Positions 1 through 5,040 of a DNA stretch of 7,906 bases are shown piece by piece. The notes below the pieces were generated by a model. The model was not told where the DNA came from. It did no database searches and saw only the letters and a program-made list of their open reading frames with translations. Source of the DNA: BRH-c25 sp964574195 (GTDB taxonomy: Bacteria > Bacillota > Clostridia > Lutisporales > Lutisporaceae); contig CAZNMO010000214.1 of NCBI GenBank assembly GCA_964574195.1, forward strand, positions 1-7,906, read 5' to 3'. The position numbers and the translations under genes are program-made. Position 1 is the first letter of the stretch, and each line of letters opens with the position of its first letter.

Positions 1-441
1 ATAAAGAGGCAGCTGGCGGGAATGGCCAGGAAGGATATAATCAGCAAGGCACTGGGAAGTAATTCAATGATGATCGTGGTGAAAAACATTGGGGAGGCTG
101 CAGGCATAATAAACAATATAGCACCTGAGCACCTGGAGCTTATAACTGAGAATCCCTTCGCTATACTAAAGGATATTAGAAATGCAGGGGCAATTTTCAT
201 AGGGGCATACTCTACAGAGCCTATAGGCGATTATATAGCGGGACCGAATCATGTGCTTCCTACCTATGGAACAGCAGCTTTCTTTTCACCGCTTTCTACT
301 CGTGATTTCCAGAAAAGGTCCAGTCTTATATATTATAGCAGGGAAGATATGGAGGCCTTTGGGCCAGAAGCGGTCAGGATAGCAGAGGCAGAAGGGCTGG
401 AAGCTCATGCAAATGCACTGAAGGTGAGGTTGGAGGCATGA
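1..441 (+). CDS. hisD: Histidinol dehydrogenase, C-terminal 146 residues (5' end outside window)
   Basis: This enzyme carries out the last two steps of histidine synthesis, NAD-dependent oxidation of L-histidinol to histidinal and then to L-histidine, in the cytoplasm with a bound zinc ion. The frame is open from base 1, so the 5' end lies upstream and the first in-frame ATG (position 22) is internal. Counting from the first codon in the window, the APEHLE motif gives E43-H44, matching the E. coli catalytic pair E326-H327. The GDYIAGPNH motif gives D77 and H84 (E. coli D360 and H367), and H136 near the C-terminus matches E. coli zinc ligand H419. The spacings of 33, 7 and 52 residues equal those in E. 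coli. The stop codon overlaps the hisC start in an ATGA, suggesting translational coupling. The frame is intact to the normal end of the family. Identification is very secure; only the N-terminal two-thirds is missing. Confidence 0.97.
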   Translation: MKRQLAGMARKDIISKALGSNSMMIVVKNIGEAAGIINNIAPEHLELITENPFAILKDIRNAGAIFIGAYSTEPIGDYIAGPNHVLPTYGTAAFFSPLSTRDFQKRSSLIYYSREDMEAFGPEAVRIAEAEGLEAHANALKVRLEA

Positions 442-1505
442 TTGAAAAACTTGTTTCACCAAGAGTTAAGGAACTGGAAAGCTATAGAGTGGAATCCAAT
501 ATACAGCCGGTGGCACTTGATAAGAATGAACTTCCGTGGAGCTTGAACTCCAATGTGCGGGAGGCGGTTTTGAGCAGTATACGGGCCATGGAATTCAACC
601 GTTACCCGGACAGCAGCTGCAGTGAGCTGAAAAAGGCAATTTCGAAATATACAGGGATCGGAGCCCCTTGCATAGCAGTGGGAAACGGCTCCGATGAGCT
701 AATAAGCGTGGTGCTTCAGACCTTTATAAGCTCCGGAGATACAATAATGGTCAATGACCCCAGCTTTTCCATGTATAAGATATACGGGACCATATGCGGC
801 GCCAGAATACTGGAATACGACCTTGACAGCAGCTTTGGAATGGAGCCGGAAGAGTTTATAGAGTACCTTGTGAAGGAAAAGCCGAAGCTGGTATTCCTCT
901 GCAACCCTAACAATCCTACAGGAGGAAGGCTTCAACTGGATGTTATAGAGGAGATATTGAAGGCGGTTGAAGGTATAGTGGTTGTGGACGAGGCTTATTT
1001 CGAGTTCTCGGGCCTGACTGCGGCAGGGCTGCTCCGGTCCTACGAGAACCTGATAATACTCAGGACCTTTTCAAAGGCTTTCGGACTTGCGGCTCTCAGA
1101 TTGGGATATATGCTTGCTTCAAAGGAGGCAATAAGCTATATAGACAGAGTACGTTCCCCCTTTAATGTAAACACCTTTGCCCAGCTAGTGGCGGTAGAAG
1201 CCCTTAACAATATCGATCCTATAATGGAAAGGGTAGAGCTGATAAAGCTTGAGAGGGAAAGGCTGAGAAAACTGCTTGAGGATCTCGATGGGATCAAATG
1301 CTATGAATCCTGGAGCAATTTCCTCCTGATCAGCACTCCAAAGGCTGGAGCTATTTACAGCAGCCTAATGGGATCGGGGATATGTATAAAAAGCTTTTCA
1401 AGCTCAAGGCTGAGGGATTGCCTGAGGATCACCATAGGGAACCCCATACAGAATGATAGGTTGTATGAAAGTATAAGGGAGGTGCTGTGTGGATATGGAG
1501 GCTAA
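438..1505 (+). CDS. hisC: Histidinol-phosphate aminotransferase
   Basis: A PLP-dependent class I/II (fold type I) aminotransferase of 355 residues, usual for the family. It converts imidazole-acetol phosphate and glutamate to L-histidinol phosphate and 2-oxoglutarate. Visible landmarks are the N-terminal LDKNE substrate-side motif (27-31), the CNPNNPTG motif (155-162), VVDEAY with D184 and Y187 contacting the cofactor, the Schiff-base lysine K213 in FSKAFGLAALRLGY, and R330 in LRITIG, the family's substrate-carboxylate arginine. The ATG at 438 overlaps the hisD stop by 4 bp and has an AGGTGAGG ribosome site about 8 bases upstream. Its 3' end overlaps hisB by 17 bp. HisC-type aminotransferases can also act on aromatic amino acids, but the position inside a his operon makes histidine synthesis the clear role. 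Confidence 0.97.
   Translation: MIEKLVSPRVKELESYRVESNIQPVALDKNELPWSLNSNVREAVLSSIRAMEFNRYPDSSCSELKKAISKYTGIGAPCIAVGNGSDELISVVLQTFISSGDTIMVNDPSFSMYKIYGTICGARILEYDLDSSFGMEPEEFIEYLVKEKPKLVFLCNPNNPTGGRLQLDVIEEILKAVEGIVVVDEAYFEFSGLTAAGLLRSYENLIILRTFSKAFGLAALRLGYMLASKEAISYIDRVRSPFNVNTFAQLVAVEALNNIDPIMERVELIKLERERLRKLLEDLDGIKCYESWSNFLLISTPKAGAIYSSLMGSGICIKSFSSSRLRDCLRITIGNPIQNDRLYESIREVLCGYGG
1475..1482 (+). promoter_or_regulatory. Ribosome binding site of hisB, supports a GTG start
   Basis: AAGGGAGG lies inside the 3' end of hisC. It sits 6 bases before the GTG at 1489 and 12 bases before the in-frame ATG at 1495. The normal 5-9 base spacing favours the GTG start, which adds two residues to the protein. 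Confidence 0.6.
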
Positions 1506-2088
1506 AGCCAGAAGCACGGAACTGTCAAGAGAGACAAAGGAAACAGAGGTACATGTCAGTCTGAATATAGACGGAAGCGGTGTCTATGATGTAGATACCG
1601 GGATACCCTTCTTCGATCACATGCTGGAGCAGCTCTCCAGGCATAGCGGTATGGATATGGCCATCAAAGCCGTTGGAGACATTCAGGTTGACGTACACCA
1701 TACCATTGAGGATGTGGGGATAGTTTTAGGGAAGGCATTTTACCAATGCACCCTGGACAAAACAGGCATTATGAGATATGGAAGTGCAATGCTTCCTATG
1801 GATGATTCACTTTGCATGGCTGCAGTGGACCTCTGTGGCAGGGCAAACCTGGTATACAACTGCAGCTCGCTTGGAGGCCGAATAGGTGAATTTGAAACGG
1901 AAAACATCAAGGAGTTCTTCAAGGCTTTTGTCAGCAATGCGGCAATAACATTGCATATAAATCTTCAATACGGAGAGAACGGCCATCATAATGTGGAATG
2001 TATATTCAAGGCAGTTGCAAGGGCTTTGATGGAAGCTTCAAAGCTTGATACGGCCAGGGGCCTTCCGTCCACAAAGGGGTGTATATAG
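1489..2088 (+). CDS. hisB: Imidazoleglycerol-phosphate dehydratase (monofunctional)
   Basis: Dehydrates imidazole-glycerol phosphate to imidazole-acetol phosphate using manganese; family members assemble as 24-mers. The 199-residue product is the monofunctional form and has no N-terminal histidinol-phosphatase domain of the E. coli type, so another enzyme must remove the phosphate from histidinol phosphate. The diagnostic metal-binding motifs are present: FFDHMLEQLSRHSG near the N-terminus, DVHHTIED in the first repeat half, and GHHNVECIFKAVARAL in the second half. The protein ends in PSTKG as usual. The start is a GTG overlapping hisC by 17 bp, chosen for its ribosome site; the ATG at 1495 is the alternative. 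hisH begins 3 bases after the stop. Confidence 0.96.
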   Translation: MDMEAKARSTELSRETKETEVHVSLNIDGSGVYDVDTGIPFFDHMLEQLSRHSGMDMAIKAVGDIQVDVHHTIEDVGIVLGKAFYQCTLDKTGIMRYGSAMLPMDDSLCMAAVDLCGRANLVYNCSSLGGRIGEFETENIKEFFKAFVSNAAITLHINLQYGENGHHNVECIFKAVARALMEASKLDTARGLPSTKGCI

Positions 2089-2091
2089 CTT

Positions 2092-2700
2092 ATGAAGCTT
2101 GGGATCGTAGATTATGGAGTAGGAAATATATTCAGCCTGCAGAATGCCTTTTCACATATCGATATTGACACGGTAGTATCAAAGGACGCAAAAGTGCTGG
2201 ACAACTGCACGGGAATAATACTTCCCGGGGTAGGTGCCTTCAGCGACGCTGCCTCGAACCTTGCAGAAAGTGGATTGGACATCGTGCTGAAAACCCAGGC
2301 AGCCAAAGGGAAGCTGATATTGGGGATATGCCTGGGAATGCAGCTGCTGTATGACTATAGTACAGAGGGTGGCAGCATCAGAGGCCTGGGGTTGCTGAAA
2401 GGGTGGATCGATAGGCTGCCGGAAGGTATAAAGGTCCCGCATATGGGCTGGAATACCATGGAGCTGAGAAATGAATGCAGGGCACTTGGAGGGATCAGCG
2501 AAAGGGATCATTTGTATTTTGTCCACTCCTATTATGCCAGAGTGGACAACAACAGCGAGATCTGCGCCGTATGCAGGCATGGGGTTGAGATAGCTGCAGT
2601 AGTGGAAAAGGACAATGTACTTGGAATACAGTTTCATCCGGAAAAAAGCGGTGAGACGGGTATGAAAATATTAAAAAATATTAAGGAGATGTTGAAATGA
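2092..2700 (+). CDS. hisH: Imidazole glycerol phosphate synthase, glutamine amidotransferase subunit
   Basis: The class I glutaminase half of IGP synthase. It hydrolyses glutamine and passes ammonia to the HisF subunit, and the two form a cytoplasmic heterodimer. The 202 residues are full length for the family. The catalytic triad is visible: nucleophile C80 in GICLGMQ, and H182 and E184 in IQFHPEKSG. PGVG at 45-48 is the conserved loop of the oxyanion region, and YFVHSYYA lies at 142-149. The start is 3 bases after hisB, with an AAGGGG ribosome site about 12 bases upstream, a little far and probably helped by coupling from hisB. The stop overlaps the hisA start in an ATGA. Its partner hisF lies one gene downstream, with hisA between. 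Confidence 0.97.
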   Translation: MKLGIVDYGVGNIFSLQNAFSHIDIDTVVSKDAKVLDNCTGIILPGVGAFSDAASNLAESGLDIVLKTQAAKGKLILGICLGMQLLYDYSTEGGSIRGLGLLKGWIDRLPEGIKVPHMGWNTMELRNECRALGGISERDHLYFVHSYYARVDNNSEICAVCRHGVEIAAVVEKDNVLGIQFHPEKSGETGMKILKNIKEMLK

Positions 2701-3413
2701 AAATTTATCCGGCAGTAGATATTCTTGATGGGAAATGTGTAAGGCTGAAAAAAGGCATGCTTGAGAAGACGGAAGTATTCTATGAAAACCCCCTGGATGC
2801 TGCAAAAATGTGGGAGCAGAAGGGCGCCCAGGCGTTGCACATCATTGATCTGAATGGTGCTTTCAACGGCCAGATGGGAAACAGAACAGCCATTGAAGAG
2901 ATAATAAAGTCAGTGGGGATACCGGTGCAGGTTGGAGGCGGCCTCAGGACGATCTCGGATATAACTGCTGCTTTGAATACAGGTGCGGCAAAGGTTATAA
3001 TCGGTACCGGGGCTGTACTGGATGAAGAACTGCTGGAGGCAGGACTCAAAAAATATATGGACAGGATCGCAGTGAGTATTGATGCAATAGATGGACTTGT
3101 TGCAATAAAGGGATGGGTAAATGTAAGTGAATTCAGTGCGTACAATTTTGCCTGCAAGATGGTGGAAAAAGGCTGCAGGAACATAATTTATACCGATATA
3201 TCCAGGGATGGAACCATGAACGGCCCCAACCTGGACGGCATAGAGAAAATGTGTAATGTTGAAGGTGCCAAGGTAACTGCCTCGGGTGGAATAAGAAGTA
3301 TAGAGGACCTTCTGGCAATAAAGGCAACAGGAGCTGAGGGTGCAATAATCGGGAAGGCACTGTACACAGGTGCATTTAACCTAGAGGATGCCTTGAAGGC
3401 ATTGGGGGTATAA
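2697..3413 (+). CDS. hisA: ProFAR isomerase (phosphoribosylformimino-5-aminoimidazole carboxamide ribotide isomerase)
   Basis: A (beta/alpha)8-barrel enzyme that performs the Amadori rearrangement of ProFAR to PRFAR, the substrate of HisF. The 238 residues match the usual length of about 240. Catalytic aspartates D8 (AVDILDGKCVRL) and D129 (SIDAIDG) sit in the two half-barrels, and T166 in YTDISRDG fits the third catalytic position of the Thermotoga enzyme. The phosphate-binding loops GGGLR (80-84) and ASGGIRS (195-201) are intact. I see no feature suggesting the dual-function PriA type, and no trp genes are present to confirm or exclude one. The start overlaps hisH by 4 bp, with AAGGAG 8 bases upstream, a strong site. 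hisF follows after 1 base. Confidence 0.97.
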   Translation: MKIYPAVDILDGKCVRLKKGMLEKTEVFYENPLDAAKMWEQKGAQALHIIDLNGAFNGQMGNRTAIEEIIKSVGIPVQVGGGLRTISDITAALNTGAAKVIIGTGAVLDEELLEAGLKKYMDRIAVSIDAIDGLVAIKGWVNVSEFSAYNFACKMVEKGCRNIIYTDISRDGTMNGPNLDGIEKMCNVEGAKVTASGGIRSIEDLLAIKATGAEGAIIGKALYTGAFNLEDALKALGV

Positions 3414-3414
3414 T

Positions 3415-4173
3415 ATGCTGGCCAAAAGGATCATACCATGCCTGGATGTAAAAAACGGGCGGGTGGTCAAGGGGATCGGCTTTGAAAACCTGAAGGATGC
3501 AGGAGATCCTGTGGAGGCAGCCAGGCTTTACAGCTCGGCAGGCGCCGATGAAATAGTCTTTCTGGATATTACAGCCACGCTGGAGAGCAGAAGGGCCATG
3601 TCAGATGTAGTAGCTACAGTGGCAAAGGAGGTTTTTATTCCCCTTACCGTAGGCGGAGGCATCGGAAGCCTAAAGGATATCGAAGCACTGCTCCATGCCG
3701 GTGCGGATAAAATATCCCTGAATACCGCTGCGGTGAGGGACCCTGAGCTGGTTGAAGAAGCGGCAAGGCGCTATGGAAGCCAGTGTGTCGTCGTTGCTAT
3801 GGATGCAAAACGCAGGGCAGCGGCAGCAGGCTGGGAGGTATATGTAAACGGAGGCAGGACCTATACAGGTATCGATGTTATTAAGTGGTGCAGAAAAGTA
3901 TATCAGCTGGGTGCGGGGGAAATACTCCTGACCAGTATAGATGCTGACGGTACCAGGGATGGCTATGACATAGAGCTTACGGCAAGGGTAACCGAAGCGG
4001 TCAATATACCTGTGATAGCTTCCGGAGGTGCAGGGAAAAAAGAGGATTTCTACAGGGTGCTTACAGCAGGAAAGGCTGATGCAGCTCTGGCAGCTTCATT
4101 GTTCCACTATGGAGAGCTGGCTATTAGAGACCTTAAGGCTTATTTGGAACAGCAGGGAGTAAGCGTAAGATAG
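3415..4173 (+). CDS. hisF: Imidazole glycerol phosphate synthase, cyclase subunit
   Basis: The cyclase half of IGP synthase. It uses ammonia from HisH to convert PRFAR into imidazole-glycerol phosphate and AICAR, the latter feeding purine synthesis. The 252 residues are full length. The catalytic aspartates are D11 (IPCLDVKNGRVVKG) and D130 (VAMDAKR), one per half-barrel, as in the Thermotoga enzyme. Also visible are K19, the phosphate-binding VGGGIGS (79-85), TSIDADGTRDGYD (173-185) and ASGGAGK (202-208). One oddity is glycine at position 22 (GIGF) where the Thermotoga protein has asparagine (GTNF). The start is 1 base after the hisA stop, with a G-run (GGGGGT) 6 bases upstream. hisIE follows after 11 bases. 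Confidence 0.97.
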   Translation: MLAKRIIPCLDVKNGRVVKGIGFENLKDAGDPVEAARLYSSAGADEIVFLDITATLESRRAMSDVVATVAKEVFIPLTVGGGIGSLKDIEALLHAGADKISLNTAAVRDPELVEEAARRYGSQCVVVAMDAKRRAAAAGWEVYVNGGRTYTGIDVIKWCRKVYQLGAGEILLTSIDADGTRDGYDIELTARVTEAVNIPVIASGGAGKKEDFYRVLTAGKADAALAASLFHYGELAIRDLKAYLEQQGVSVR

Positions 4174-4184
4174 GAGATAACGAT

Positions 4185-4811
4185 ATGTTGATAGATGAGA
4201 TCAAATTCGACGAGAAGGGCCTGATACCTGCAATAGTCCAGGACTATAGGACCGGCCACGTGCTTATGCAGGCATATATGAATGAAGAGAGCCTGAAGCT
4301 GACCATGGAAACAGGACGGACATGGTTTTACAGCAGAAGCCGCCAGGAGCTTTGGGAAAAGGGAGCTACCTCCGGAAACATACAAGAGGTCAAGGCGCTT
4401 CTGTATGACTGTGACGGAGACTCTCTGCTACTCAAGGTACTTCAACATGGTCCGGCCTGCCACACCGGCAGCAGGAGCTGCTATTACAGGAGGCTGTGGT
4501 CTTCTGAAGCTGAGGCTCAAGCTGTCGGTCTGGGAGAGGTCATTGAAGAGCTTTACTGGAAGGTGACCGACAGGCGGAAAAATCCCGTAACCGGTTCTTA
4601 TACCTGCTATCTCTTCGATAAAGGCATAGACAAGATACTTAAGAAGGTGGGGGAGGAAAGCGCTGAAGTTATAATAGCAGCCAAAAATGAAAGCAGGGAA
4701 GAAATGATATATGAGTTATCTGACCTGGCTTATCACGTTATAGTACTTATGAACCACGCGGGAATATTTCCAGAGGACATAGCAGGGGAATTGATGAAGA
4801 GATCAAAATAG
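4185..4811 (+). CDS. hisIE: Bifunctional phosphoribosyl-AMP cyclohydrolase / phosphoribosyl-ATP pyrophosphohydrolase
   Basis: A fused enzyme of 208 residues for the second and third steps of the pathway. The N-terminal HisI domain (about 1-110) opens the adenine ring of phosphoribosyl-AMP. It shows the metal motif DCDGD, with D75, D77 and D79 for magnesium, and the zinc cysteines C76, C92 and C99 in the stretch containing GPACHTGSRSCYYR. The C-terminal HisE domain (about 115-208) hydrolyses phosphoribosyl-ATP to phosphoribosyl-AMP and pyrophosphate. Its all-alpha MazG-like signature is seen in KVGEESAEVIIAAKN (154-168) and YELSDLAYHVIVLM (176-189). The start is supported by AGGAG 8 bases upstream. 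It is the last gene of the operon: its TAG stop lies within the left arm of a terminator hairpin. Confidence 0.97.
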   Translation: MLIDEIKFDEKGLIPAIVQDYRTGHVLMQAYMNEESLKLTMETGRTWFYSRSRQELWEKGATSGNIQEVKALLYDCDGDSLLLKVLQHGPACHTGSRSCYYRRLWSSEAEAQAVGLGEVIEELYWKVTDRRKNPVTGSYTCYLFDKGIDKILKKVGEESAEVIIAAKNESREEMIYELSDLAYHVIVLMNHAGIFPEDIAGELMKRSK

Positions 4812-4838
4812 GACGGTATATGCCGTTCTATTTTATTG
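4805..4838 (+). terminator. Intrinsic terminator of the his operon
   Basis: Left arm AAAATAGGACGG (4805-4816) pairs with CCGTTCTATTTT (4823-4834) around the 6-base loop TATATG. That is a 12-bp stem with one G-U pair, and its T-rich right side continues as TATTTTATTG. The hisIE stop codon (4809-4811) is inside the left arm, so terminating ribosomes could affect folding. The A-run/T-run symmetry means it could also work weakly in the opposite direction. Confidence 0.8.
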
Positions 4839-4867
4839 TATGGGAAAGTATAACTTTCTTATACAAT
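4835..4867. repeat. 15-bp inverted repeat (hairpin) directly after the his terminator
   Basis: The left arm 4835-4849 (ATTGTATGGGAAAGT) pairs with the right arm 4853-4867 (ACTTTCTTATACAAT) around the 3-base loop ATA. There are 13 Watson-Crick pairs and two adjacent G-U pairs. The wobbles pair only in plus-strand RNA; in the minus transcript they become A-C mismatches, so a plus-strand RNA element is the simplest reading. It begins right after the terminator's T-run and is followed only by TTTC. It could be a second terminator, an RNA stability element, a protein-binding dyad, or the end of a small dispersed repeat. Confidence 0.6.
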
Positions 4868-4953
4868 TTCAAAGGCTGTCATATGATGGCGAAAGTTGCG
4901 TACGATTACCTGTGGAGGAACTTGGAAGTTGAAGGAATTAATTGAATATTTGT

Positions 4954-4970
4954 AGAATTATAATAATTCT
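4954..4970 (+). promoter_or_regulatory. 17-bp dyad containing a TATAAT -10-like hexamer, candidate kinase promoter/operator
   Basis: AGAATTAT and ATAATTCT form a perfect 8+1+8 palindrome. Positions 4959-4964 read TATAAT, a perfect sigma-A -10 hexamer, about 80 bases before the kinase start codon. No good -35 lies 16-18 bases upstream (the candidate hexamers there are AATTAA-like), and there is no TG extended -10. This could be an activator-dependent or repressor-controlled promoter, but in AT-rich DNA the match may be chance. Confidence 0.35.
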
Positions 4971-4976
4971 CTGGTT

Positions 4977-5023
4977 GGAAATGGGATGGTATAGGATTTC
5001 ATTTCTTCCATTTTTTATTTTTT
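4977..5023 (+). terminator. Terminator-like hairpin with T-rich tail in the kinase leader
   Basis: GGAAATGGGA (4977-4986) can pair with TTCCATTTTT (5006-5015), a 10-bp stem with three G-U pairs and a 19-base loop. It is followed by T, A and six T residues up to 5023, just 3 bases before the kinase ribosome site region. A competing 6-bp stem pairs GAAATG (4978-4983) with CATTTC (5000-5005) and shares the left arm. This could be an attenuator or read-through terminator, but the stem is weak. Confidence 0.3.
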
Positions 5024-5026
5024 AAT

Positions 5027-5032
5027 GAGGGG
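5027..5032 (+). promoter_or_regulatory. Ribosome binding site fixing the kinase start
   Basis: GAGGGG ends 8 bases before the ATG at 5041. The upstream in-frame GTG at 5032 overlaps this site and would have no correctly spaced ribosome site of its own, so ATG 5041 is preferred. Confidence 0.6.
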
Positions 5033-5040
5033 TGCATAAG

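Noticed and set aside
2179..2637. 152-codon open frame on the minus strand inside hisH
   Set aside because: hisH is intact with its catalytic triad on the plus strand; the antisense frame shows no domain features.
4836..4865. Promoter formed by TTGTAT and TATACA in the arms of the second hairpin
   Set aside because: The -35 matches consensus at only 3 of 6 bases with an 18-base spacer. The hairpin pairing explains both hexamers better.
5032..5034. GTG as the kinase start codon
   Set aside because: It overlaps the GAGGGG ribosome site that is ideally spaced for the ATG at 5041, so the longer form is unlikely.
4812..5040. Mobile element or MITE in the intergenic region
   Set aside because: There is a strong hairpin at one end, but no matching terminal inverted repeat at the other end, no target-site duplication and no transposase fragment that I can recognise. 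A genome copy-number search would decide.
4812..5040. T-box or known riboswitch ahead of the kinase
   Set aside because: No T-box sequence (AGGGTGG-type core) and no conserved core of a riboswitch class I know is present.
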